Numbered from the stretch's first letter, positions 22,392 through 33,679 are shown. The stretch: DNA of 64,000 nt from Zhengitettix transpicula (GCA_037074705.1 CM073590.1:244730601-244794600); one strand, 5' to 3'. Program-made: numbers and translations. Notes: generated by a model not told the origin, from the sequence alone.

Positions 22392-22494
22392 GGTTTGGCA
22401 GTTTGGATAATTTTGCATATATATAAATCGTGCAGAAAAAAGTTTCAGCTGCCTGGCCCCCCTTGGGAGAGAAATATTATTAAAACGATTCAAC

Positions 22495-22530
22495 CTGAAT
22501 ATGTCCTAAATAATGGTCGAAACGTCGTAT
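22495..22530 (+). ncRNA. Hammerhead-like motif H3, degenerate
   Basis: CTGAATATGTCC, an AT-rich loop, GGTC, GAAAC, GTC, GTA. Stem II is imperfect and the first core box has changes. Listed because it mirrors H2. Confidence 0.25.
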
Positions 22531-22579
22531 CGAAAATTTTTGGTCGACAAACATAATTTAATGACTCATTTTTATTATA

Positions 22580-23110
22580 TTATTATAAGTTTCAGATTAT
22601 TTTTTTCCCCGTTCATTTGATGCATTTGCCACCCCCGTACACCGCAACTCGCACCCCCCCCCCCCACCCCCCCCCCCCACCCCTCCCGAAAATAAAAATT
22701 GTTAATCCGATTGTAGGAGGGACTTTCCTCTGATTTTCTCTAATTTGAGGGACAGGATTAGGTCTTCGTTAAAACGGTAAGAAGGGGGTGATTTTTTCGA
22801 GAGGATATTTCAAAAGGCTCCGTCCGCGGAAGCACATCGTTGGATTGAGAGCAGCGATATTAAAACCTGCAAGTCTTCAAAATCCCCCATTTTCTGATAA
22901 GTCGGTCCGTTTGTGTCTCTCCCCCCTCCCTCCCCCCCTTGTGACGACGCTGCTAATTTTATCCCTTTCTCCAACCCCCCGCAACCCCCCCCCTCGCGAC
23001 GACTTAAAATCTCAAAGGCTGGCTGGCGTGGTCGGTCTCTTTTAGTCGTAACAAACGTGGATCGTTTCACCGACGCTGACAAAGGGTAATTAATCCGGTT
23101 AGCTGCTGGC

Positions 23111-23111
<1 letters not shown>
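22580..23111. other. Unassigned stretch with C-runs
   Basis: Long C-runs at 22655-22678 and 22920-22995. The 147-codon minus-strand frame is read through C-runs and a CA array and is not supported as a gene. Confidence 0.4.

Positions 23112-23144
<33 letters not shown>
23112..23144. repeat. (GT)n microsatellite
   Basis: About 33 bp of GT repeats. Confidence 0.95.
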
Positions 23145-23145
<1 letters not shown>

Positions 23146-23708
23146 CAAACCAACCTCAACCGAAATAACAGCTCGACCGGACGGAGCCAAATACTTTCCC
23201 TTGGGATTGATGCCCCTACACTTCTCTCTACCCGCCCGACGCTCACGTGGCAAGGAACAGGTGAAGGGCGCGTGCGTGACGTCACCCGCTCGCCCGACGA
23301 CGACCTACTTGTTTCTAACTTTGAACAACAATTTCAAGCAATACGGACCTTTTAATTATATATATAAATTTAAATGTCACTTCACTTTAAAATATTTTCG
23401 ATTATTTAAAGAAATATTGACTTCAATCAATTTAAAATCATATATTGACAGGTGAGAAAAGATGAAGCTGAAATTTAATTAATACAAAATATAACGAATT
23501 TATTAATAACAGAAATAAAATATTTATTTTATATAAATTCACGTAAAACTATCCATGACTATTATTTTATCGGGCATAGAATTTAAATAGAAAAATATAA
23601 AATTTTACAAGGTTGGTAAAACGCTTTAATAAAGGTCTTAAATTTTTGTTATTATTATTAAAGTTTCCACGTTCAGGGTCAGTTCATTTGAACATGCAGC
23701 AGGGCATG
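23145..23708. other. Unassigned stretch
   Basis: GC-richer from 23145 to 23330 with one TGACGTCA at about 23279, then strongly AT-rich. No gene recognised. Confidence 0.4.

Positions 23709-23748
<40 letters not shown>
23709..23748. repeat. (TA)n microsatellite
   Basis: About 39 bp of TA repeats. Confidence 0.95.
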
Positions 23749-23753
<5 letters not shown>

Positions 23754-23883
23754 ATAAACTCAGTCTCGTGCAATAAATTTATTTATCACTCGTCGTCGTC
23801 TCCATAGCAACGAAACAAAACCAAGGACAAAATATAACCCGAAGCAAACCCAAAGATATAACGTATAAATGTAGTAAGTTTAT

Positions 23884-24795
23884 TATACCACTGTGAACAA
23901 AAAGTAAGGTGAAATTATTTATAAAATATAAATTCTTTATTTATTCTTCCAGATCAATTTCATCCCCTTCAAAGTAATCCCCGTCTGTCCGATAAAACGC
24001 ACTTTTTCCAACCCTTTTTCCAGTCCTCGAAACAGTCTGAATAGTCTTTTCCCCCGGTGTAGCCTTCAAGACCTTCTTCGATTCGCTTTTTACCTCCTCA
24101 ATCGTGTCACAACGGCGTCCCCGCATTGGCCTTTGGAGTTTGCTGAATAGCCAGAAGTCGCATACGGTGGTTGCGGAACGACGTGAGTCGAATACAGTGT
24201 GACGTGGTGCATTATCGTGATGAAGGAACCAAGAGGAATTCACAGTGCACCACACCACCACGACTGTCACCATGACCTTGATATTCGCTGGTTCCAGGGT
24301 CTCGTCTCCAGTAATGACGCACTTCCAGTGGTCCTGACAGTCAGACAGCAAAGTTTCACGCACCAATCGAGACTTGACGCGTCTGAGACACAAAACATTC
24401 TTCAAAATGGGTTCAGGCTGAGCCAAATGATGTTCCAACACCATCAGCGAGATCTCTAATTGTCCATCGACGATCTTATTGGACGTGGCCCTCGTCGGTA
24501 GACGTTGATGGTCGTCCAGAGCGTCTTTGAACTCGTTGAACCACTTCTAAACGTTTCTTTGTGCCATAGTTTGATCACCAAAGGCCTTCAACGTGTCCCA
24601 GCACAAGAATATTCCTTCCGCAAACAAAATTCGATGCAACTTCTTTGCTCAACAAAATCACTTTTGGTTGTTTACAAAAACATACACAAGTGCAAACAGA
24701 CGCTTGGCAAATATTATAGACAGTCCTACCAACCTTATTTACCTGCCTTCCTAATACCCGGGAGTTTCACCTTCCTTTCTGATCACCGTGGTATA
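23884..24795 (-). mobile_element. Decayed mariner-type DNA transposon
   Basis: Terminal inverted repeats of about 31 bp are visible: TATACCACTGTGAAC at 23884 and its near complement ending CCGTGGTATA at 24795. They begin and end with TA, as expected for mariner insertion. The whole is about 912 bp, against roughly 1.3 kb for an intact mariner, so internal DNA has been lost. The right end is followed 8 bp later by an (AT)n array. Confidence 0.8.
23941..24665 (-). pseudogene. Mariner transposase pseudogene
   Basis: Encodes the DDE transposase that cuts and pastes mariner elements. The intact C-terminal frame (24444-23941, 167 codons) shows TGDET with the first catalytic Asp, HHDNAPRHT with the second, CDFWLFSKLQRP with the third, and the family ending GDYFEG. 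Only about 30 residues separate the first and second Asp, far fewer than usual, and 18 residues lie between the second and third instead of 34, so two internal deletions are inferred. Upstream, VEQRSCIEFCLRKE and AFGDQTMAQRNV-stop-KWFNEFKD are N-terminal pieces with a stop and frameshifts. It cannot be active. Confidence 0.85.

Positions 24796-24802
<7 letters not shown>

Positions 24803-24847
<45 letters not shown>
24803..24847. repeat. (AT)n microsatellite
   Basis: About 45 bp of AT repeats between the mariner end and a LINE fragment. Confidence 0.95.
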
Positions 24848-24850
<3 letters not shown>

Positions 24851-24879
24851 GTAAATTAGACTTTTATTTCTTCTCAATA

Positions 24880-25017
24880 CGACTTCACTTACCGCTACTA
24901 TTAGAAGGAGAAAATATACAGTTTCATCAGCACGTAAAAATACTAGGAATAATATGGGATAAGAAATTAACTTTCAAATACCACAAAAAAGAAGTATTCA
25001 CTGATATAAAAAGATGA
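24880..25017 (+). pseudogene. LINE reverse transcriptase fragment (Jockey/CR1-like)
   Basis: A short frame reads LEGENIQFHQHVKILGIIWD followed by KKLTFKYHKKEVF. The pattern of a small residue before I, then vK-LG-i-D--L-f--H, is typical of the region after the catalytic palm in non-LTR reverse transcriptases. Only about 45 residues survive. It is cut at 25018-25020 by a family S copy, which supplies the stop codon region. Confidence 0.6.
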
Positions 25018-25019
25018 AT

Positions 25020-25346
25020 TCACACGCCCTTCCGATAGCGGGAGAGGAGTTTGCTGTGGGGACGCAGCATTCATTTCTCCGTACCTCGACCAGTTTAGGA
25101 GGCAGCTGGCCGACTCTTCCAATGGGAATAGCGGACAACTCTTGCCGTATGCCCAAGGTGTGTGACCCCGGAACATACACCTCTTAAAACAGGCCAAGGT
25201 GCCTCGGCTTGTGGGAACCTTAGTTCAAAACCGGAGAGGAAAAGGCATCCCCAAAGGAAGCCCCTTCGTATGTCTCCTACAAGGATCTGCCTGCGAGAGA
25301 ATATTCCTCGAAGATACTGCCCGCGAGATAATAGCTCTCGCAGACA
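25020..25346 (-). mobile_element. Family S element, lacking the A-tail half
   Basis: Runs from the CACGCCCTTCCGATAGCGGG block to both hairpins (GCGAGAGAATATTCCTCG and GCGAGATAATAGCTCTCGC). The 3' half is absent, which is unusual for an element copied from its 3' end and suggests deletion or recombination after insertion. Confidence 0.85.
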
Positions 25347-25877
25347 GCTACATTATAACGACACCGTTGCACCTTTAAGCAAGTCGAAGGCATTGGTTTT
25401 GGCTGCGAGATGCGGAACTGGGAATAACGGCGCTCCACGTGGAAGAGGCGAGGGGTTGGACTGGGAGCGGGCGACAGGTGGAAGTGACGCTTGTGGGCGG
25501 CGCCGTCCATCACAGCGACGGTCTGCGGTGCTCGCCATTAACCAGATTACTGTCCTGCGGTGGGACATGGTTCTCTATTTATTCTTCACCCTAAATATAT
25601 AACTATTCATTAATCCTATTAACAATAATTATTCTGCCTTACAGTAAGGCCTAAGGAATTTTACTCAAAGTATAGTTCTTTATTTTTAATCATCTCCCCA
25701 GTTGAAAAATACAGGGCATTGTCCTTTTCTTCAACTCGTCGGAGTGCAAACTGGAACATTTCCTTCAGGTTTATTTACCCTTCCTTCAACGTCGCCGCGC
25801 AGTCGCTTCCAATCTTTCCCGCATGTTTCAGTTTTCCCGACGGTATATGCACGAAAATAAAATATTTTTACATTTTC
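25347..25877. other. Unassigned stretch
   Basis: GC-rich from 25350 to 25570, where frames of 71-146 codons overlap on both strands without a recognised domain, then AT-rich. Confidence 0.4.
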
Positions 25878-27150
25878 CAAGTGGGCATGAAATTATAAAC
25901 AAAACAATATCGGCAGAAATACTGTCAATAAAATACAAATGTCGGCCGTGTTTTGTGTGTTTCAAAATTCCCAACCCCCCGTCCCGCTCCCGTCCCTAGG
26001 GGATTAAATTGGAAAGTTGAATGTCATAATTAAACTCAGCGACATACATAACCCTGGATTTGACTCCAATCTCGGTTGTATTCGCGTCATTTTCTCGTAA
26101 CGCCCCTCCACGCCCACCCCCACCCCTAAGTGTGCTCCTTTCCCATGCTGTAAAGGAGGCTGAAACTGTACACAGAAAACATCGGTAGAAACACTATCAA
26201 CCTCTTAGACCTCAGAAAATATTTATCCCACTTAAATATCGGCCGTTTTATCATGATTGAATATTTCCACCCCTGCTCCTGGCGGTGATAGACGTGTCAC
26301 GAATCCAAGAATTGACTCCAATCTCGTTTGGTTTTGCGTAATTTTCTTTAAACACCCCCCCCCCCCCCCCTCGATACCCTAACCCCTAAGTGTGCTCCCT
26401 CTTCTTGCCGCAAGGGGTTAAAATTTTACACACATAACCTGCGTAGAAATACTATAAATCTAATTAATCCTGAAAAATATTTATTCCACGCAAATATCGA
26501 CCGTTTAACATGTTTGAAAAATTTCACCCCGGCAACCCCCACCCCTGGCGGGGGGGGGGGAAATGGCAAGTTGAATGTGTTAATTTAACTCGGCGACGTC
26601 CATAACCTCGCATTCGATACCAATCTCAGTTGTAACGCCCCTCCACCCCATCCCTAATGGTGCTTCCCATCCATTCAGAAAGGGAAAGAAATTATATACA
26701 AGCAACATCGGGAGAAATACAGTCAATGTCACTGACCACGAAAAAATATTTATCCGGTGCAAATATCGGCCACTCGTGCATGTTCGAAAAATACCACCCC
26801 AACAACCCCCCCACCCCTGGTGAGGGGATAAATGGCACTTTGAATGTCATAATTAAACTCACCCCAAAGTGTGCTCCTTTCCCGTGCTGTAAAGGAGGCT
26901 GATAACAACGGTATAAAATTTGCAAATCGTTTTGATCCATAAGAATATTTATCCGACTCAAATATCGGTCGTTTTATCATGTTTGAATATTTCCAGCCTT
27001 GCCCCTTGGGGGAGGGGTGACGATAGACGTGTCTCACCCTCACAGTGTTTCTTTTCTCGTCTCAAGGAACACGTGTACGAAATTCGGTTGAAATTTTCTC
27101 CACGGGTGTAGATTTGTATGAGGAACACGCACACGCTGCTTTATTTATTA
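25878..27150 (+). repeat. Family T array, about 4 units
   Basis: Units repeat the order CAAATATCGGCCGTTT, CACCCC..., TTGAATGTCATAATTAAACTC, CCATAACC, GACTCCAATCTCGGTTG, CCCCTCCAC, GTGCTCC and ACATCGGTAGAAA. The array ends with the ACACGTGTACGAAATTCGG block and GTGTAGATTTGTATGAGGAA. The overlapping frames of 80-100 codons on both strands arise from the repeat. Confidence 0.85.
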
Positions 27151-27244
27151 GAAGAAGAAGAAGAAAACTCCGATGTCCTGGTGGAATTCTTCAGTCCTCG
27201 TCGACCAAGTGCCACACGTAGTTTTCAACGTGAGAGTATAATAA

Positions 27245-27560
27245 TGACACACATGTTCCGGCAACTACGTCTATATTTGTATGGATCAAAAAGATTGACA
27301 ATATTTATACCGTTGTTATCAGCCTCCGTAAAGAAATGGGAAAGGAGCACACTTAGGGGTAGGGGTGGGCGTGGAGCGGCGTTACGAGAAAATAACAGAG
27401 ATTGTAGTCAAATCCAGGGTTATGGATGTCCCTGAGTTGGATTATGACATTCAACTTGCCATTTATCCCCCCAACCAGGGGGTGCGGGTTGTCGGGGTGG
27501 AATTTTTCAAACATATTAAACGGTCGATATTTGCGTGAAATAAATATTTGTATATTTTTT
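27245..27560 (-). repeat. Family T unit, opposite orientation
   Basis: One unit in reverse order, starting at GTATGGATCAAAAAGATTGA and reaching TTTGCGTGAAATAAATA. It faces the preceding array, tail toward tail. Confidence 0.75.
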
Positions 27561-27696
27561 TTAATAAAGAAAAGGGGAGGAGTGTTTTTATATGTTTATA
27601 TAATTTCGAATAAAAATTTCCCTCCCGTGTATTAAAGGCGTTAATTCAGTTTAGAGCCGCGCGGACGATGGTGAAATGCATTCCTTTTGTGATAGC

Positions 27697-27698
27697 GC

Positions 27699-27755
<57 letters not shown>

Positions 27756-27773
27756 TGTGTGTGTGTGTGTGTA
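27697..27773. repeat. (GT)n microsatellite
   Basis: About 77 bp of GT repeats with two GAG interruptions; the longest GT array of the window. Confidence 0.95.
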
Positions 27774-28365
27774 AATGTTTGCCTTTAATTACCAGCTGCA
27801 ATCTCACTTATCTGCTTGTCCTACATCACCGCTCAGAGCGCCACCACACACACACACACGACGACGCTGGAAAGTACTAGGAGATTATTATTATTCTCTT
27901 TGCAAAATAATCGCACTTGTTCACGATAAACAGATTCAGTTGGGTTGGATGAATTGTGGCTCATCGAAGCAGAACCAGTCAGGCCTACTTAGTCTCCTTC
28001 TAATTGGTTGTTTGACTCAATAAACGGAGATTTTACTGGGAAACGGGGGAGGGTGCGGGGGTGGGGGGAGTGGTAAAGGAAGAAGATTAATAAGAATAAT
28101 GATGAAGAGATTCTCGTCTCGCCAGTTAAAGCGGCTCAAGAGATTCTCTCATAATGACGTCATCGGGGGCGGCCCCTGATCTGTTTTAATAACAGATTCG
28201 TCTCTCACGTGACTGGACCTGGTCGTAGGACCCCAGGACCGTGTAAAATAATTTTAACGAGGTGAATCTCCTTCTGGATAATTAGTAACAAAGTAATTAA
28301 GTATTTTTTGTGGACGTTTGATTAAGTTTTGCCGAGGACGAAGAAGGGACCGGACTGTCTCGCTA
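27774..28365. other. Unassigned stretch
   Basis: No gene recognised; an 82-codon frame at 27775 has no domain and includes a His-Thr run from a CA repeat. One TGACGTCA at about 28154. Confidence 0.4.
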
Positions 28366-28367
28366 TG

Positions 28368-28602
28368 ATTTCCCACAAGGCACCGGGAGGTCACTTGTAT
28401 TCTCCCGAGTCGCCGACCAAGGCTTGTTCCTCGCTCCCGTTGGAATAATAGGGGCCCAGCTGTCTCTTAACTAAGTTTCGAGGCATGGCGAAGGAAATGC
28501 TGCGCCGTCGTCCTCCTCACAGTCGAACCAACCACCCAAAATCCGCGTCACCGGGGAGGACGTGGGACGAGTACCCTACATGTCTTTCAGGCGAATTGTT
28601 GA
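28368..28602 (+). mobile_element. Family S element, highly diverged
   Basis: TTCCCACAAGGCACCGGGAGG, CCGTTGGAATAATAGG, CAGCTGTCTCTTAAC and GGCGAAGGAAATGCTGCG follow the order of the S consensus with many changes, so this copy is older than most. Confidence 0.6.
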
Positions 28603-28609
28603 CCTCTGA

Positions 28610-28690
28610 ATGTCTACACGAGGGGTAATCCTCGTGGTAGAAACTGCCCTTTAATAGCAAAGGAAGGTAATTGTCGGGGGTTGGAAATTC
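28610..28690 (-). mobile_element. Family S 3' fragment, highly diverged
   Basis: CTACACGAGGGGTAATC and CCCTTTAATAGCAAAGGAAGG match the 3' end of the S consensus in reverse. It abuts the diverged plus-strand copy head to tail in opposite orientation. Confidence 0.55.
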
Positions 28691-29104
28691 CTCTTTGATA
28701 GCAGCACAGAAGCGTATCTTCGTAAGTCTACGTTTCCAGAAAAAAAAATTATTTAACAAATCGACTTGCAAATGGTCGGAAAATGGTTTAGGGATGCTTG
28801 ATATTTTAATCGTTTCCGTTTACATTTGTTGGATATTAGCCAGAAGAAGAATAAGGAGAATTTATCGTACAATTACGTAAATAAATATTATAGAAAATTA
28901 CTTACAAATTAATGACGCGGCACCTTGAGGTTGACTGTTTAAGTAGTTACATCTTAATAGGGGGAGGGGAGGGGGGGTAACCCACACACCAAATTATAGT
29001 GTCGTCACAGTCTAATAAGACAACATACAAAGATGGCGTCTGGGCGTCCATGCAGCCGCGTTCATCGTATCTGAAATACATATAATAATAATAATATTAA
29101 TAAA
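28691..29104. other. Unassigned stretch
   Basis: AT-rich with a G-run at 28961-28976; ends in TAA repeats at the start of a LINE tail. Confidence 0.4.
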
Positions 29105-29272
29105 TCATGGAAAGGAAAACCAGGAGAAAGAAGGTGTGTAGGCAGACCTAGAAAGAAATGGGTGGAGAATGTAGAGGAAGATATGAAGGAGTTGGACGTA
29201 AGAGGACGGAGGAGGAAAACAAGAGATAGAAGAGAGTGGGCTTCGATAGTGAGGCAGGCTCTAGCCCTATAA
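29105..29272 (+). pseudogene. LINE reverse transcriptase C-terminal tail
   Basis: The frame reads SWKGKPGERRCVGRPRKKW followed by VENVEEDMKEL and ends REWASIVRQALAL-stop. The GRPRKKW--NVEEDM-EL-V pattern with a Trp-containing end is typical of the C-terminus of several non-LTR retrotransposon proteins. A short 3' UTR follows and ends in ATGTAATAATAATAA, a TAA-type tail. The 5' side is truncated at a TAA repeat. Clade is not certain. Confidence 0.65.
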
Positions 29273-29744
29273 GGGCTGTAATGCCAGGGTGTAGTTATGT
29301 AATAATAATAAATCAACAAGTTCATTTGGGAATGGAGAATTTATCCTAGTGGCATGTGTGTGTGTGTGTGTGTTACCTGGTCACACGCACACAGTCTAAT
29401 ACAACACAATGACCTCGTAGAAACATCGCTGTACAGGCGCCAGCTCGACTAATAGCAGTAATCTCTGCTCTCCTGCAACAGTCGATATCTCGATCACAAC
29501 TGGCATTATCGATATCTTTATAGATCGAATGCACAGATAAATGAATGCACGTTTTAGTTGCTTAGATAAATAATCTTGTAATTTCGTCCGAAGTGGGTCT
29601 CAATTTCCCGCCGCTGCAATTCAGATCACTCAGTGAGTTTGTCCCCATGTAAATTAATGTAAATAGCTTACATGTTACGAAGCGTGAACGTAATCTAATT
29701 CTACTGCACAAAGTAGACTCTGTGCATGTGTGAACGTTCCGCAT
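29273..29744. other. Unassigned stretch
   Basis: LINE 3' tail, a short GT run at 29354-29371, then DNA with no recognised feature. Confidence 0.4.
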
Positions 29745-32276
29745 ACAAATCGTAAACCCGTGGAGCGAGTTTCACCAACTTTCGTACACGGGTTTCTTTG
29801 CAAACCGGAAACAATAACTATGAGGGGTTAAGACACGACAATATTCAAACATGATAAACGGCCGATATTTGAGTCGGATAAATATTTGTATGGATCAAAA
29901 AGATTGACAATATTTATACCGTTGTTATCAGCCTCCTTACAGCGTGGGAAAGGAGCACACTTAGGGGTGGGGGTGGGCGTGGAGGGGCGTTACGCGAAAA
30001 TGACGCGAATACAACCGAGATTGGAGTCAAATCCAGGGTTATGGATGTCGCTGATTTTAATTATGACATTCTACTTGCTATTTATCCCCCCCTCCCCCAG
30101 GGCTGGGGGTTGTCGGGGTGGAATTTTTCGAGCATGCACGAGTGGCCGATATTTTCACCGTATAAACAATTTTCGCGGTCAGTTACATTGATAGTGTTTC
30201 TCCCGATGTTACTTGTGTAGAGTTTCTTCCCCGTTTCGGAATGGGTGGGGAGTACCATTAGGGATGGGGGTGGAGGGGCGTTAAAAAAGAAATAACGCGA
30301 AAACAACCGAGATTGGAGTCGAATGCGCCGTTATGGACGTCACTGAGTTTAATTATGACGTTCAACTTGACGTTTAACGCCCCCCCCCCCTCCTCCAGGG
30401 GTGGGGTGGTCGACGGAGGCGGAAATTATCAAACATGATCAAACGGCCGATACTTGTGTCGGAGAAGTAATTTTCGGGGTCAATGAGATTGAGAGTGCTT
30501 GTGTATATTTTCAACCTCTTTCTGTATTGGAGAGGAGAACCCCTAGGGGTGGTGGTGGAAAACCGTTACAAAAAAAATAATAACTCAAAAACAACCTGCA
30601 TTGGAGTCAAATGCCGGGTTATGGATGTCGCTGAGTTTAATTATAACATTCAACTAGCATTTTAACACTCCAGGGGCCGAGTAGACTGGGGTGAAAATTT
30701 TCATACTTGTTAAAACGCCGATTTTGCGTCGTTAAAAGATTTTTCCGAGGTCAATGAGATAGCGAGTGTTTCTCTCGATGTTGTTTTGTGCGTAATTTCA
30801 ACCCAATTTTGGCATAAGAGGGGAACACCGATAGGGGTAGGAGTGGAGGGGCTTTGCATAAAAAAAACCCGCAGAAACAACCGGGAATGGAATCTAAACC
30901 GAAGTTATTGGTATCGCTGATTTTAATTGTGTTGTTCAACTTGCCGTTTAGCCTCCCCAGGGGCGGAGGTGGACGGGGATGGAAATTTTCATACCTGCTC
31001 AAACGGCCATTATTTGCGTTCTTTTCCGCAGTATGTGAGATTGATGGTGTTCCTCCCGATGTTGTTTGTGTATCAATTCAACCAAATTTCGACATAGGAG
31101 GGGAGCACCGATAGGGGTAGGGCGGGCGATACATTAAAGTACAGTAAAAACAACTGAGATTGGTGTCGAAAGCGGGGTTATGGACGTCGCTGAGTTTAAT
31201 TATGACATTCAATTTACCGTTTAACGCCTCAGGGGCGGTGTGGAAGGAGGCGGAAATTTTCAAACTTGCTCAAACGGCCGATATTTGCGACGGATAAATA
31301 ATTTTTCGGGGTCTGTGAGATTGAGAGTGTTTTTCCCGATGTTGCTTGTGTATATTTTCAACCCCTTTGTGTATTGTAGAGGAGCTTTATTAAGAGCGGT
31401 GGTCGAAGTCCGTTACAAAAAAATAACGCGAAAACAACCTGCATTGGAGCCAAATGAGGTGTTATGGACGTCGCTGAGTTTAATTATGTCGTTCAACTAG
31501 CAGTGTAACACCTCAGGGGCCGGTTGTACGGGGGGGGGGGGGGTGAAAATTTTCATACTTGTTAAAAGGCCGATAATTTGCGTTCTTTTCCGCAGTATGT
31601 GAGATTGATAGTGTTCCTCCCGATGTTGTTTGTGTATCAATTCAACCAAGTTTCGACATAGGAGGGGAGCACTGATAGGGGTAGGGCGGGTGTTACATTA
31701 AAGTAGAGTAAAAACAACCAAGATTGGTGTCCAATGCGGGGTTATAGACATCGCTGAGTGTAATTATGACATTGGACTTGCCGTTGAATCCCCCCAGAGG
31801 CGGGGTGGAAATTTTCAAACATGCTCAAACGACCGATAATTGCGTCGGATAAATAATTTTTGGCGTCAATGAGAATGAGAGTGTTTCTCCCGACGTTGTT
31901 TGCGTATAATTGCAACCCAGTTTAAGCATAGGAGGGAAGCACCGTTAGAGGTAGAGGTGGAGGTGCGTTACAAAAAAAAATAACGCTACAACAACCTACA
32001 TTGGAGTCGCTGACTTGAATTATTACATTCAACTTGCCGTTTAACTCACCCAGGGACGGGGGTTGTAAATTTTCAAATACGTTAAATGACCGACATTTGC
32101 GTCGGTGAAATACTTTTCGGGGTGAACGGGATTGATATTGTTTCTCCCGATGTTGTTTGTGTATAATTTCAACCCCACTTTCCTTAGGGGTAGGGGATTG
32201 GAGAGGGACGTCAACATAAAAATACAGCAAAAAGCAACCGAGATTTAAGTCGAAACCGGGGTTATGGATGTCGCTT
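29745..32276 (-). repeat. Family T array, about 9 units
   Basis: The junction block GG-GTC-AA-nCnGGGTTATGGA recurs near 30025, 30318, 30603, 30890, 31160, 31448, 31727, 32003 and 32245, giving unit lengths of roughly 240-290 bp. The tail side (29745) has the TTTCGTACACGGGTTTCTTT block. Units differ from each other by 15-25% by eye, so the array is not freshly amplified. All frames of 60-102 codons here are by-products. Confidence 0.9.
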
Positions 32277-32286
32277 TAAAAAAAAT

Positions 32287-32353
32287 GACCGGGCCAGGAA
32301 TCGAAACCGGAACCTGCCCTTGCCGGGCGAACACTCTACTAAGTGAGTTAGCG
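32287..32353 (-). repeat. tRNA-like sequence, minus strand
   Basis: On the minus strand CTAACTCACTTAGTAGAG resembles an A box and D arm, and GGTTTCGATTCCTGG a B box and T arm, with about the right spacing. The anticodon stem is irregular (GCCC/GGGC with a 5-nt loop). It is a tRNA-derived SINE head or a tRNA pseudogene. Confidence 0.5.
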
Positions 32354-32384
32354 GGAGGTCTCGGGTTCGATTCCTGGTCCGGTC
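32343..32384 (+). repeat. tRNA-like 3' half, plus strand
   Basis: GGGTTCGATTCCTGGTCCGG on the plus strand mirrors the minus-strand neighbour, so the two form a palindrome of about 98 bp. Confidence 0.5.
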
Positions 32385-33099
32385 GAAATTATGTCATCCT
32401 GATCAACGTAACCGTGGTCTTGTGAATAGTTTCTGTCTATATTATGGTAGAAGTTTTTTTTATTTTTGGTAATTTTGGTTATAGATTACTCTGGCGCCCT
32501 CTTTTATACAGGTTTGGAGAATGTTCACAGGCAGAAGAATTTTAGGGACTGAGCTACGCTGGTTGGAAAGTCCAGAGGAACTTTCTGGACTGTGTATGTA
32601 GTAATTATTGAACACGGACACGCCGTTGCCATCCACGAAGAGTGTTTCCATGAGTGTCGTCTGTAAAGCGAAGCCGCGGATTCAAATACCGCATGAGGAT
32701 GAGGTAAAAAGAAAAATATATATATATATATATATATTTAATCGGCCTGTGCAGAGCGCCGCAGCTGTTGAAGGGACTTTAGAGACTCTCTGTGGGATGA
32801 CGTCATGAATATGCATGGAGTCCACTTAATTCGCTGCAATGTAGCGGTAACGAAACGCCGTCGAACAATTAGGCGGGAAATTGCATTTAGGCTGCGGCGG
32901 CGCTCTGCAGGTACGAGACCGTCCTTCACCACCTGGAGCCGTCAGTCAACACGTGGGGGATCCACGGAACATTCAAAAACCAATGACGAGTATCTCTGGC
33001 GCGGCGTAACCATGGAAACGCCTCTGTAATCAACAGTTGACAGTTGGAATAAAAACTATTCATAGAATAAATAAATAAACATCAGTCTTGAGAGGAGGT
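32385..33099. other. Unassigned stretch
   Basis: A short AT array lies at 32716-32738 and a TGACGTCA at 32798. A GC-rich part (32810-33010) holds overlapping frames of 64-74 codons with Arg-rich sequence and no domain. Confidence 0.4.
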
Positions 33100-33627
33100 C
33101 TGTGAGGGCTGTTCTCTCGCAGGCAGAACCTTGTAGGAGAAGAGACACGAAGGGGCTACCTTTGGGGGATGCCTTTTCCTCTCTCCGTTTTTTAACTAAG
33201 GTTCCCACAAGCCGAGGCACCTTGGCCTGTTCTGAGAGGTGTATGTTCCTTGAGGCATACGGTAAGTGTTGTCCGCTGTACCCATTGGAACAGTCGGCCA
33301 GCTGCCTCCTAAACTGGTCGAGGCACGGAGAAGGGAATGCTGCGTCCCCACAGCAAACTCCTCTCTGCCACCATCCAGGGAAGGGCGTGGGACAAGTACC
33401 ACAATGCCCCGACCTACCTGATGCAGGTTTTTCTAGGGTTTGTCCAGCATTTCTTCAGGCGAATGCCGGGTAGGATCCTTAAACTATAGCCCGGGGGCCC
33501 CTAGTTAACCCCTTGGCTACCTTCCTCTACCCGTCCGCATCCCCCCCTTTTCAAATCCCTTCCTATGCTATTAAAGGGGAGTTGCCACCATGTGGATTAC
33601 CCTCATGTAGCCGGGTACCCTAAAAAG
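33100..33627 (+). mobile_element. Family S element, near full length
   Basis: Has one hairpin (GTGAGGGCTGTTCTCTCGC), the complete body and the end GGGTACCCTAAAAAG. The tail is short. The 123-codon plus frame is the longest of the S-family sense frames. Confidence 0.85.
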
Positions 33628-33679
33628 AACCCATCAGTGAATTTTAATTGAGGGGGGAAAAATATAATAATAATTAATT

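Larger units (their letters stand above)
22335..22553. repeat. Inverted repeat with two family H motifs
   Basis: Left arm about 22335-22395 and right arm about 22493-22553 share AAACCAAAAATTA...ACGACGTTTCG in opposite orientations. Each arm carries one H motif, pointing away from the centre. The spacer holds a short TA run and a C-run. Confidence 0.6.

Noticed and set aside
22810..23253. A 147-codon minus-strand frame with His-Thr run
   Set aside because: Crosses a CA array and C-runs; no domain, and the plus strand also has overlapping frames.
25878..27560. Many 80-105 codon frames on both strands
   Set aside because: They repeat with the T unit in both orientations and carry stops at different places in each unit.
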